In this document: piece by piece, positions 42,633 to 50,755 of the stretch
Layout of the letters: every line of letters starts with the position of its first letter
How positions within the stretch are numbered: position 1 is the stretch's first letter
NCBI GenBank assembly: GCA_903882875.1
Contig: CAIRYQ010000042.1
Location: 62,001 to 126,000, forward strand
Reading direction: 5' to 3'
Length of the DNA stretch: 64,000 nucleotides
From: an uncultured Spartobacteria bacterium
GTDB lineage: Bacteria; Verrucomicrobiota; Verrucomicrobiia; Chthoniobacterales; Chthoniobacteraceae
The notes under the pieces: generated by a model
Database searches by the model: none
Told to the model about the DNA's origin: nothing
What the model saw: only the letters and a program-made list of their open reading frames with translations
Made by a program: the position numbers and the translations under genes

Positions 42633-43532
42633 ATGACCGAGAACCAACCACCCAGCGCGGCGAAGAAGGAGCACGATGACGGCTCGCCGAAAATCTACCT
42701 CCTCCCGAATCTGATGACCGCGGGGAATCTCTTCTGCGGATTTCTCGCGACGCTGAAAATTCTTCACGGCACGCTCGCGGTCAGCACCGCGCAGATCAAG
42801 GCCAACGCCGCTGCGCAGGCCGCAGAGATGGCCCGCGCGCTCGACGCGGGGAACCACGACTTCAAGATGGCGATCTGGTGCATCCTCGCGGCGTGCATTT
42901 TCGATCTGCTCGACGGACGGCTCGCGCGGCTCGGCGGGACGGACAGCCCGTTCGGCCGTGAGTTCGATTCGCTGGCGGACATCGTGAGCTTCGGCGTCGC
43001 GCCCGCGCTGCTCGTGAGCCGCGTGGTGCTGCGCGAATTCGACCGGCTCGGCTGGCTCGTCGCTTCGGTCTATCTCGTCTGCGGCGCGATGCGTCTCGCG
43101 CGCTTCAACTGCATCGCCGCTTCCGGCGTGCCGGGTGCGGGCAAGGATTTCAAGGGCTTCCCGATTCCCGCCGCGGCCGGCCTCGTCGCGAGCATCACGC
43201 TTTTCATGCTGTGGCTGAACAACGACCGCCTCGAGCAGAGCCTCACGAAATGGGTGCTGCCGCCGCTGTTGCTGTTCCTCTCGTGGATGATGTTCAGCGG
43301 TTTCAAGTATCCTAGCTTCAAGGCGATCAACTGGCGCACGACGCGCACCATCCCGAAGTTCATCGGCATCGTCTCCGTGATCAGCCTCACGGTGATGTAT
43401 TACCAGTGGATGCCGGCGGTGATCTTCATCACGTATCTGCTCTACGGCTTCCTGCGCCCGTTTCTCTCGCGGAAGATCAAGGAGGGGATCGAGGATGAAA
43501 TCGAGGACGACGACGAACACGAAAGCCCGTGA
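42633..43532 (+). CDS. pssA: CDP-diacylglycerol-serine O-phosphatidyltransferase
   Basis: 299 residues. The CDP-alcohol phosphotransferase motif is intact (DLLDGRLAR, then GREFDSLAD, with the four Asp in D-x2-D-G ... G-x3-D-x3-D). About eight membrane segments are predicted, the first near LPNLMTAGNLFCGFLATL. The acidic tail (EIEDDDEHESP) is unusual but harmless. It forms phosphatidylserine from CDP-DAG and serine for Psd, encoded just upstream. Confidence 0.93.
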   Translation: MTENQPPSAAKKEHDDGSPKIYLLPNLMTAGNLFCGFLATLKILHGTLAVSTAQIKANAAAQAAEMARALDAGNHDFKMAIWCILAACIFDLLDGRLARLGGTDSPFGREFDSLADIVSFGVAPALLVSRVVLREFDRLGWLVASVYLVCGAMRLARFNCIAASGVPGAGKDFKGFPIPAAAGLVASITLFMLWLNNDRLEQSLTKWVLPPLLLFLSWMMFSGFKYPSFKAINWRTTRTIPKFIGIVSVISLTVMYYQWMPAVIFITYLLYGFLRPFLSRKIKEGIEDEIEDDDEHESP

Positions 43533-43596
43533 CGGGTGTTGATCCGATCGCCGCAATAAATCAGATCGTGTGAGTGCGAGTGCCCGGCGTTGGACG

Positions 43597-44223
43597 TTAA
43601 TCTTTGTGCACTTCAGCAGAACCGTCCACGCCGGCGAGTTCAGGATAAAGCTTCTCCACGCACCGCGGGCAGATGCCGTGTGTGAATTCCGCTTCGCTGT
43701 GCGCGGCGATGTATTTCTCGATGATGTGCCATTCGCCTTCCTCATCCCGAATTTTGTTGCACGAGGCGCAGATGGGAAGGAGGCCGCTGAGAAGCTTCAC
43801 CTTCGCGAGCGCGGCCTCCAGTTCGATGACGAGGCGACGGACTTCAGACTCCTTGGCGTGCTTGTAGAGCGCGACCTCGATGGTGACCTTGAGCTCGCGG
43901 GCTTGGAAAGGTTTCAGGATGTAGCCGAAGGGCGCGGCGTTGAGGGCGCGTTCGAGCGTGGCCTCGTCGGAATGCGCGGTGAGGAAGACGACGGGAATGT
44001 CGTCGTCGCCGCGGATGGCGCTGGCGGCGGTGATTCCGTCCATGTCGCCGCGCAGGAGGATGTCCATGAGGACAAGGCCGGGCTTCAGTTCCTCGGCGAT
44101 CTTCACGGCGTCGGCCGCGTTGTCCGCGATGCCCACGACTTCGTGACCCAGGGAAAGCAATTCCCTTTTCAGATCGAGCGCGGTGATGGCTTCGTCTTCC
44201 ACGATCAGGATTCGGGTGCTCAT
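43597..44223 (-). CDS. response regulator with a C-terminal CxxC-CxxC domain
   Basis: 208 residues. The receiver domain (about 3-120) has the acidic pair in VEDEA, the phospho-acceptor Asp in LVLMDILLRGDMDG, the Thr in VFLTAHSD and Lys in ILKPFQ. A helix links it to a small domain with CASCNKIRDEEGEW and THGICPRCVEKLYPEL, probably a zinc-binding unit common in bacterial receiver proteins. There is no DNA-binding domain. It lies 25 bases after the ethylene-receptor-like kinase gene and is its likely phosphate target. Confidence 0.9.
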   Translation of the reverse strand: MSTRILIVEDEAITALDLKRELLSLGHEVVGIADNAADAVKIAEELKPGLVLMDILLRGDMDGITAASAIRGDDDIPVVFLTAHSDEATLERALNAAPFGYILKPFQARELKVTIEVALYKHAKESEVRRLVIELEAALAKVKLLSGLLPICASCNKIRDEEGEWHIIEKYIAAHSEAEFTHGICPRCVEKLYPELAGVDGSAEVHKD

Positions 44224-44248
44224 GGCAGGATGGAGTTTTGGATTCTGC

Positions 44249-46117
44249 TCAGGGATTTGGAGTGGAGCCGGTTTGCTCCGGGGGGCGGTGCCCGGCGGGC
44301 CAGCGGATGGTGACGCTGGTTCCAGCGGGCCCAGTTTGAATTTCCCGCTGTCCGCCGATTTGTCGAGTGAGACTTTCCACCAGATCAATGCCGATCCCCG
44401 CGGATTGTTCGGGCGAAAAATCCGGCGGCATGCCGGGGCCGTCGTCCTGCACGGTCAGTTCGTGCATCTCCTCGCCCGCGCGCAGCCGGACGGTGAGCAC
44501 GCCGGAGCGGCCGCCGGCAAAGCCGTGCTTCATAGCGTTGATCATCAGTTCGCTGGCGATGAGGCCGAGTGGGATTGCGGTATCGGGAACGAGTTCGAGC
44601 CGGTCGCGCTGGAGGTCGAGCCGAACGCGGGTTCCGATTTCGGCACTCGATCCGAGGATCATCCGCGTCATCTCGGCAAGATAGTCGCCGAATTCGAGCC
44701 GCGCAAACTGGCCCGTGCCATACAGCCGTTCATGGATGAGCGCCATCGCGCGGATGCGGTTCCGGCATTCCGCAAAGACACCCTTCTGCACCGGATCATG
44801 CAGCTTTTCAGAGTGCAGGCTGAGCAGGCTGGAAATCACCTGCATGTTGTTCTTCACGCGGTGATGGATCTCCCTGAGCAGCATCTCGGACTGCTCCAGC
44901 GCGGCCTGCTGCTGCGCCTCGAAGCGTTTGCGCTCGGTGATGTCGATGATGGATGCGAGCACAAACGCGCCTTCCCCGGTGCGGACGGGATTCAGGCCGA
45001 TCTCAATCGGCACTTCCGTTCCATCCTTCCTGCGCCCGAACAGATCGCGCCCGGCTCCCATCGGCCGCGCCGAGGGCGTATGGAAAAAATCGCCGCGATG
45101 GCCGGGATGCGCGGCGCGGTAGCGTTCCGGCACGAGCATTTCCACGGGCTGATTCAGCAGGTCTTCGCGCGCGTAGCCGAAGAGCCGTTCGACCTGCGAG
45201 TTGACCAGTGTGATCCGCCCGTGGCTGTCCGCCATGAGCATCGCATTGGGCGCCGCCTCGACGACCAGGCGCACATGCTCCAGCGCCGCTTCGCGTTCGG
45301 TTTCGATCTTTTTGCGCTCGGTGATGTCACGGAGGAATCCCGTGAACAGAGGCGTGCCGTCCGAATCAATTCGCGTGATGAAGACTTCGGTCAGGATTTC
45401 AGTCCCGTCGGCACGCCTTGCGGGCAACTCGATCAGCCGGCGCATCACCGCGTCATGGCCCGTGGCGAGATGCCGCACAAGACCGGCCCGGTGCGCCGCA
45501 CCCAGCCGCTCGGGGATGATCAGTCCGGCCATTTCCCTGCCGACCGCGGCATCAGCGGAGTAGCCGAAGATGCGTTCCGCCGCCTTGTTCCATTCGACCA
45601 CCTTGCCGCTCTGATCCATGGTGATGATCGCATCGAGTGACGCGCCGAGCACCGCGGACTCAAACGCCTCAAGTCGCCGCAGTGCAGCCTCGGCCGTTTT
45701 CTTTTCCTCGATTTCGCGGAGCAGTTCCGCGTTCACCTCGGCCAGTCCGGGCAGGTGGAGCGCTTTTGGCATTGCGCGGATCAGCGCAAACACCGTCGCC
45801 CACGAGACAATCGCCGTCACCACTTTCATCGCGCCGGAAAGGCGGTACCACGGATGCCAGAAGATCGTCGCCTCGATGAGATGCCCGATGCCGCACGAAA
45901 AAATGAATGCGCCGAAGAGCCAGAAGATCGGCGGGAACGGCAGGTTCTTCCGCTTGAGGATGAAGTAAACGAGGACCACGGGAATCGCGGCGTACGCTCC
46001 GAAGATGGCCACATCCGAGCACACATGCACCCAGCCGTGAACATCGGACCAATCCCCGCACTGCCATCGCGGGGGAAAGCCGTCCGTGCTGAACAGATGC
46101 CGGAGGAATTCAGGCAT
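44249..46117 (-). CDS. ethylene-receptor-like membrane histidine kinase with two PAS domains
   Basis: 622 residues. Three membrane helices (about 30-110) closely match the copper/ethylene-binding domain of plant ETR1: Asp35, Tyr42, Ile45, Pro46, Ile72, Cys75 and His79 sit at ETR1 positions 25, 32, 35, 36, 62, 65 and 69 with identical spacing, and MKVVTAIVS keeps the later Lys. Two PAS domains follow (about 150-270 and 275-395), then a HisKA_2 domain with phospho-acceptor His in LREIHHRVKNNMQVI and an ATPase domain (NAMKHGF, DDGPGMP). Ethylene binding is an inference. The response regulator follows at once. Confidence 0.9.
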   Translation of the reverse strand: MPEFLRHLFSTDGFPPRWQCGDWSDVHGWVHVCSDVAIFGAYAAIPVVLVYFILKRKNLPFPPIFWLFGAFIFSCGIGHLIEATIFWHPWYRLSGAMKVVTAIVSWATVFALIRAMPKALHLPGLAEVNAELLREIEEKKTAEAALRRLEAFESAVLGASLDAIITMDQSGKVVEWNKAAERIFGYSADAAVGREMAGLIIPERLGAAHRAGLVRHLATGHDAVMRRLIELPARRADGTEILTEVFITRIDSDGTPLFTGFLRDITERKKIETEREAALEHVRLVVEAAPNAMLMADSHGRITLVNSQVERLFGYAREDLLNQPVEMLVPERYRAAHPGHRGDFFHTPSARPMGAGRDLFGRRKDGTEVPIEIGLNPVRTGEGAFVLASIIDITERKRFEAQQQAALEQSEMLLREIHHRVKNNMQVISSLLSLHSEKLHDPVQKGVFAECRNRIRAMALIHERLYGTGQFARLEFGDYLAEMTRMILGSSAEIGTRVRLDLQRDRLELVPDTAIPLGLIASELMINAMKHGFAGGRSGVLTVRLRAGEEMHELTVQDDGPGMPPDFSPEQSAGIGIDLVESLTRQIGGQREIQTGPAGTSVTIRWPAGHRPPEQTGSTPNP

Positions 46118-46261
46118 GGCTTACCGGTCGCGGCGGGTGAATGCGGTTTCAAGCCCAAACTTCTGCAAACCCATCCGGCAGGAATCGCACTGCAAAGTGG
46201 CCGCCCGTGTGAACCGCCACTCGTTGCGTGGTGACGGTGCAGAGAGGAACCTTGCCGGGCC

Positions 46262-47338
46262 TTACAGCACCTTGTTCGCGTCGTCGCCGAGAAACATGCG
46301 GAAGCGGTTCTTATCAATCGCCTTCATGTAGGCCTCGACGGGGCTGACCTTGCCTTGCTGCATCACGCTCCAGATCGCGTCGTCCATGAACTGCATGCCC
46401 TCACCTTTTCCGCCGACGAGCACATCCTGAAGTTTCTGCGTCGCGCCCTCGCGGATGATGGATGCGGCGGCGGTGTTCACGACGAGGATTTCATTCACGG
46501 CGAGCCGACCGCCGGTGTCGCAACGTTTCAGCAGGAGTTGCGCGACGACGCCGCGCAGGGAGTTCGCGAGCATGGTGCGGACCTGCGACTGCTGGTCGGA
46601 GGGGAAGACGTCCACGAGACGGTCCACGGTTTTGCGCGCGTTGTTCGTGTGCAGCGTGCCGAAGACGAGCAGGCCGGTCTCGGCGGCGGTGAGCGCGAGT
46701 TGGATCGTCTCAAGGTCGCGCATTTCGCCGACGAGCACGATGTCCGAATCCTCGCGCAGCGATGCCTTCAGGCCCTGCGAAAATGTCGGCGTGTGCTCGG
46801 GCACTTCGCGCTGCGTGATGATGCTTTTCTTGTTCACATGCACGAATTCGATCGGCTCCTCGACGGTGATGATGTGCCGCGTCTGGTTCGAATTGATGTA
46901 GTCAATGAGCGCCGCGAGCGTCGTGGATTTTCCCGAGCCGGTCGGGCCGGTCACGAGCACCATGCCGCCCCGCAAGTGGCCGAAGTTCTTCACGACCTCC
47001 GGGATGCCGAGCTGTTCGAGCGTCATGATCTTCGTCGGGATGAGACGGAAGACGCAGCCGAGGCCGTTGCTCTGCTTGAGGAAATTGCAGCGGAAACGCG
47101 AGTCCGCGTTCATCTCGTAGGCGAAGTCGAGGTCGCCGCTTTCGATGAATCGCTTCCATCGCTCGGGGCCGCTGATTTCGCTCATCATGTAGGCCATCTC
47201 CTCGCGCGTGAGCAGTTCCTCGCGGATGGGCTTCATCTCGCCGTGATGCCGGATCTTCGGCGGCGATCCTTCGCCGAGGTGGAGATCGGACGCGCCCGCC
47301 TGCACGAGGACTTCGAAGAATTGGTCAATGTAGGCCAT
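46262..47338 (-). CDS. pilT: PilT-family type IV pilus retraction ATPase
   Basis: 358 residues. It starts YIDQFFEVLVQAGASDLHL, a PilT hallmark. Walker A is GPTGSGKST, the Asp box is HIITVEEPIEF, Walker B VLVGEMRDLETI, and the His box GTLHTNNA. PilT hexamers power pilus retraction and twitching. It is paired with a second family member 53 bases upstream, as PilT/PilU often are. No other pilus genes are nearby. Confidence 0.93.
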   Translation of the reverse strand: MAYIDQFFEVLVQAGASDLHLGEGSPPKIRHHGEMKPIREELLTREEMAYMMSEISGPERWKRFIESGDLDFAYEMNADSRFRCNFLKQSNGLGCVFRLIPTKIMTLEQLGIPEVVKNFGHLRGGMVLVTGPTGSGKSTTLAALIDYINSNQTRHIITVEEPIEFVHVNKKSIITQREVPEHTPTFSQGLKASLREDSDIVLVGEMRDLETIQLALTAAETGLLVFGTLHTNNARKTVDRLVDVFPSDQQSQVRTMLANSLRGVVAQLLLKRCDTGGRLAVNEILVVNTAAASIIREGATQKLQDVLVGGKGEGMQFMDDAIWSVMQQGKVSPVEAYMKAIDKNRFRMFLGDDANKVL

Positions 47339-47367
47339 TGGGAGAAGTTGAGAGGTGAAAGTTGAGT

Positions 47368-47396
47368 GTTGAGAGAAAGAAACCGTGCCTCTCAAC
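47368..47396 (-). repeat. 8-bp stem hairpin at the end of the upstream pilT-like gene
   Basis: GTTGAGAG (47368-47375) pairs with CTCTCAAC (47389-47396); the right arm overlaps the last codons and stop of the gene ending at 47392. The region 47345-47375 is made of TTGAG words also seen before thiC (59598-59613). There is no T tract, so it is not a classical terminator. Confidence 0.4.
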
Positions 47397-48534
47397 TCTG
47401 CAGAAGATGCTGCCGCATGACGGCCTTTTGCTCGCAGCGCTGGTAGCATTCTTCCTTGGAGATCAGGCCCTGCTGGTAAAGTTCCAGGAGCGAATCGTCC
47501 ATGAGCTTCATGCCCATTTTTCCGCCGGTCTGCATCACGCCTGGGAGCATGAAGGTCTTGCCGTCGCGGATGCACGCGGCGACGGCCTCGGTGCGCATGA
47601 GGACTTCGAGTGCGAGCACGCGGCCCTTGCCGTCGGCGCGCGGGACGAGCTGCTGCGAGATGATTCCGCGGAGCGATTCAGCAACCATCACGCGGATCTG
47701 GTCACGCTGATCCACGGGGAAAACATCCAGCACGCGATCCAGTGTGCGCGCGGCGCTGCCGGTGTGGAGCGTCGCGAGCACGAGATGGCCCGTCTCGGAT
47801 GCGGTGATGGCGAGTTGGATCGTCTCAAGGTCGCGCATTTCGCCGACCATGATCACGTCCGGATCCTCACGCAGCGCGCCGCGGAGGGCGTGCGAAAATC
47901 CTTTCGTGTGCGTGTGGACCTCGCGCTGCGTGACGTGGCAGTTCTTCGACGGGATCACGTATTCGATCGGATCCTCCAGCGTGATGATGTGGTCGTGCCG
48001 CGTCTCATTCACGTAGTCCACCAAGGCGCTGAGAGTCGTGCTTTTTCCGCAGCCCACGGAGCCGGTGACGAGGATGAGGCCGTTCTGATATTGCGTGAGC
48101 ATTTTCAGGCTCTGCGGCAGCCCGAGTTCGTCCATCGTGCGGATCTTCGTGTTGATGATGCGGAAGACAATGTCGATCCCGAGCCTGTGGCGCACGACGG
48201 ACGCACGGAAGCGCCCAAAATGGGTGGCGTAGGCAAAGTCCACATCGCCGCGATCGTGCAGGAGCTTCTTTTGGGAATCGTCGAGGAATCCCATCGCGAG
48301 CCGCTCGGTGTCCGCCGCGGTGAGCATCGGCGAGTGGAGCGAGATCGGTTCCAGGATTCCGTTGCGCCGCCACGTCGGCAGGCAGTTGACGGGGAGGTGG
48401 ATGTCCGACGCACCGGATTCCTGCCCTTTGCGGAGGTAGTCGTCCACATGGTTGAGCATCGGTGCCGATGCTTCGGAGATGACCGCGACGGAAGAGTCGT
48501 GGGGCTCGTGTGCCTGAGGGTGGTTCGGATCCAT
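47392..48534 (-). CDS. second PilT/PilU-family ATPase
   Basis: 380 residues. A 30-residue N-terminal extension precedes LRKGQESGASDIHLPVN. Walker A reads GSVGCGKST, Asp box HIITLEDPIEY, Walker B IMVGEMRDLETI, His box ATLHTGSA. It is more divergent from canonical PilT than its neighbour and may be PilU-like or serve a different secretion machine. Its last codons overlap a short hairpin. Both genes are on the reverse strand. Confidence 0.9.
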   Translation of the reverse strand: MDPNHPQAHEPHDSSVAVISEASAPMLNHVDDYLRKGQESGASDIHLPVNCLPTWRRNGILEPISLHSPMLTAADTERLAMGFLDDSQKKLLHDRGDVDFAYATHFGRFRASVVRHRLGIDIVFRIINTKIRTMDELGLPQSLKMLTQYQNGLILVTGSVGCGKSTTLSALVDYVNETRHDHIITLEDPIEYVIPSKNCHVTQREVHTHTKGFSHALRGALREDPDVIMVGEMRDLETIQLAITASETGHLVLATLHTGSAARTLDRVLDVFPVDQRDQIRVMVAESLRGIISQQLVPRADGKGRVLALEVLMRTEAVAACIRDGKTFMLPGVMQTGGKMGMKLMDDSLLELYQQGLISKEECYQRCEQKAVMRQHLLQS

Positions 48535-48595
48535 TATTTCGGAAAAGCGGCGAGACAGCTAGAGAGCTTCGGAACGAAATCAAATCAAGCTTTGC

Positions 48596-49006
48596 TCACG
48601 GTTTCGGCGGCTCGTCGTGCGGCTCCGGTTTTTCCCGGCGCTGGAAACGCCGCAGAATTTCCGCGAGGCCGCCGCCTACGATGTCGGAAAAAAACGGGCG
48701 GGCGAAATTGACCGCAAATTTTGCGGCGGAAAAAATCGCGCCGATTTTTCCGGCCGCGCCGAGCACCTTGCCGGTCGTTCTTTCGACGAAGACCGTCTTC
48801 TTCCGCGACGGCAGCTTTGAGAGGATGAAGCCGAAGATCGCCGCGCCGCTGAGCCACGCGGGCTTGTGGCGCTTGAAGCTCTCCTTTGCGCGCGCCGTCA
48901 CGTCGAGACTGCGGCGGAGCGCCTCACCGGTCGCGGACAGCCGTGCGCGCGCAGCCGTGAGTTCGGCTACGATTGCGAGTTTGTCCTGTTCTGCTGGTCC
49001 AGCCAT
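48596..49006 (-). CDS. small hypothetical protein of a membrane-stress-type cluster
   Basis: 136 residues. A helical N-terminus (LAIVAELTAARARLSATGEAL) leads to hydrophobic segments WLSGAAIFGFILSKL and KIGAIFSAAKFAVNFARPF with a Pro/Glu-rich tail. I do not recognise a family, but the position after DUF883 and DUF1469 genes resembles the third member of E. coli yqjDEK-type clusters. It overlaps the upstream gene by 40 bases. Confidence 0.65.
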   Translation of the reverse strand: MAGPAEQDKLAIVAELTAARARLSATGEALRRSLDVTARAKESFKRHKPAWLSGAAIFGFILSKLPSRKKTVFVERTTGKVLGAAGKIGAIFSAAKFAVNFARPFFSDIVGGGLAEILRRFQRREKPEPHDEPPKP

Positions 49007-49395
49007 TCCTGATCCTTCTTAAGCTCGGCGGTGGTGATGGGAAAGAGCGTTGTGCCGAGTTTTGATTTGAGCGCGAGCACGAGGACGAGCACGCCGAGAA
49101 AGTGCAGCGCGGCCATCACGAGCGAAGCCCACACCCAGCCGTTCGCCCCGCCGAATGCCTTCGCAAGCAGGAACACGATCGCGAGACATGCGAAGAGCCA
49201 GCCGAACGCGCCGAGCACCACCGCCGCGCCCGCGATGATGAGCAGCTTGAAGCTGTGCGCCGCCGCCTCGCGGCCTTCGAGCGATGCGAGCCGCAGCCGT
49301 GCCGATGCGTATTGAGCACACGCCGCGAGGAAAATCCGCGCCCTCCCGACCACGCCCGAAGTCCCGCTGTCGGGCGATGGTTCAGTCCCGGCCAT
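48967..49395 (-). CDS. phage-holin-like superfamily III protein (DUF1469, YqjE-like)
   Basis: 142 residues. Two hydrophobic helices (LLIIAGAAVVLGAFGWLFACLAIVFLL, and WVWASLVMAALHFLGVLVLVLAL) with amphipathic flanks (QYASARLRLASLEGREAA) match PF07332-type proteins such as YqjE. They are inner-membrane proteins usually beside YqjD/ElaB proteins. True holin function is not implied. Confidence 0.8.
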   Translation of the reverse strand: MAGTEPSPDSGTSGVVGRARIFLAACAQYASARLRLASLEGREAAAHSFKLLIIAGAAVVLGAFGWLFACLAIVFLLAKAFGGANGWVWASLVMAALHFLGVLVLVLALKSKLGTTLFPITTAELKKDQEWLDQQNRTNSQS

Positions 49396-49401
49396 GAGTC
49401 G

Positions 49402-49671
49402 CTAGCGACGGAAGATCAGCCCGATCACAAAGCCCACGCCGAGCGCCGCGAGGACGCTCTTCGTCGGATGTTCGCGGACGTAATTTTCGATTTCCTTCTG
49501 CACGCCCTGCGCCTTTTCCTTCCACTCGCCCGCGATGCCGCCCGCGCGCTCGCGGAATTCCCGCGCAGCCTCCGCCGCCGCGTCGCGCATTTCCGCCGCG
49601 GCAGCACGCGCGTGCGCCTTGGACGCTTCAAAATGATCCTGGTTTCCGTTGTCGGCAGTTTGGTCGCTCAT
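49402..49671 (-). CDS. DUF883 (ElaB/YqjD-like) ribosome/membrane-associated protein
   Basis: 89 residues: a long amphipathic helix ([25 protein letters not shown]) and a C-terminal tail anchor [17 protein letters not shown]. ElaB/YqjD proteins of E. coli tether ribosomes to the membrane in stationary phase. ATG 49671 overlaps the infA stop by four bases, so this protein is translationally coupled to initiation factor 1, an interesting pairing for a ribosome-binding stress protein. Confidence 0.85.
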   Translation of the reverse strand: MSDQTADNGNQDHFEASKAHARAAAAEMRDAAAEAAREFRERAGGIAGEWKEKAQGVQKEIENYVREHPTKSVLAALGVGFVIGLIFRR

Positions 49672-49886
49672 TGTTCGCGGAAGATGATTCGGGCTTTGGT
49701 GAGATCGTAGGGCGACATCTCCAGTTCGACTTTGTCGCCGGGGACGATGCGTATGAAGTTCTTGCGCATCTTGCCAGAGATATGTGCGAGGAGGACGTGA
49801 CCGTTGGCGAGTTCGACCCGGAACATGGTGCCGGGGAGCACGTCCTTCACGATTGCTTCGGTTCGGATGCAGTCTTCTTTCGACAT
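49668..49886 (-). CDS. infA: translation initiation factor IF-1
   Basis: 72 residues, exact family length. The S1-like OB fold reads [53 protein letters not shown]-1 occupies the ribosomal A site during initiation. It is usually found in ribosomal-protein operons or alone; here it is the first gene of a reverse-strand cluster with DUF883, DUF1469 and a hypothetical membrane gene. Confidence 0.96.
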   Translation of the reverse strand: MSKEDCIRTEAIVKDVLPGTMFRVELANGHVLLAHISGKMRKNFIRIVPGDKVELEMSPYDLTKARIIFREQ

Positions 49887-50025
49887 GAAACGCGCGGGAC
49901 TTGTGCCGTTGTTCCGGCGGAAAATCAACAACGGAATGGAGCGTCCGCGGGATGGCGACCGTCGGCACGTTGTGCGTGCGGACGGGGGAAAACTTTGCCG
50001 CGCGACACGTCCGCTCCGGGCCGGA

Positions 50026-50640
50026 TCAGCGACCTTCGCCGAGGAACGGATTCGTCCGCCATTCGATGCCGAGGGTCGTCGCGGGGCCGTGGCCGGGGAG
50101 CACTTTCACGTCGTCGCCGAGCGGCCAGAGTTTTGCGCGGATGCCGTCGAGCAGGAGCTGGTGATCGCCGCCGGGCAAATCCGTGCGGCCGATGCTTCCG
50201 GCAAAGAGCACGTCGCCGCCAAAAAGGAAGCGTTCCTTTTCCTCGAAAAAACACAGGCTGCCGGGGCAGTGGCCGGGCACGAGCAGCACGCGGAAGTCGA
50301 GGCCTTCGACGGTGAGCTTCGACGTTTCCTCGATAAGAAAATCCGCGGCGACCGGCTCGATTTCCCAATTCATGCCGAAGCGTTTGAAGTAGCCGGGCTC
50401 GGTGAGCATTTCCGCGCCGTCCGCGTGATAGCCGACACGGCAGCCGTGCTCGCGGCGGATGGCGGCGGCGTCCCACACATGGTCAATGTGCGCGTGCGTG
50501 AGCAGCAGCGTGCCCACGCGGAAGCCGCGTTTTTTCAGCCACGCGAGGGCGGTCTGCGGCGCGTCAATGAGGATGCCGTGCGCGGACAGGAAGAAGCAGT
50601 TCGTGTCGAAAATGCCGCCGGTGTGGATTTCGATTTTCAT
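50026..50640 (-). CDS. MBL-fold hydrolase, glyoxalase II-like
   Basis: 204 residues. The fold signature is complete: [42 protein letters not shown] and [11 protein letters not shown] provide the two-zinc ligands. GRTDLPGGD is typical of the hydroxyacylglutathione-hydrolase-like branch that includes YcbL; the natural thioester is not known. It is divergent from the tail-specific protease gene across 115 bases. Confidence 0.88.
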   Translation of the reverse strand: MKIEIHTGGIFDTNCFFLSAHGILIDAPQTALAWLKKRGFRVGTLLLTHAHIDHVWDAAAIRREHGCRVGYHADGAEMLTEPGYFKRFGMNWEIEPVAADFLIEETSKLTVEGLDFRVLLVPGHCPGSLCFFEEKERFLFGGDVLFAGSIGRTDLPGGDHQLLLDGIRAKLWPLGDDVKVLPGHGPATTLGIEWRTNPFLGEGR

Positions 50641-50755
50641 GAATGGGCGCGACACTCGCGACGTGGGCGGGGCGTGTCGAGCGCGAGAATTACGCTGTGA
50701 TCTCCTTGCGATCCGGGTGAACTCTGCCAATCTCGCAACCCGGTATCACTATCCC

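Noticed and set aside
47368-47396. Intrinsic terminator for the upstream pilT-like gene
   Set aside because: A hairpin exists, but no T tract follows on the transcript strand, and the second gene starts 53 bases later on the same strand.
48967-49395. Phage holin and a prophage remnant
   Set aside because: The holin-like family is chromosomal (YqjE type) here, next to DUF883; no other phage genes are present.
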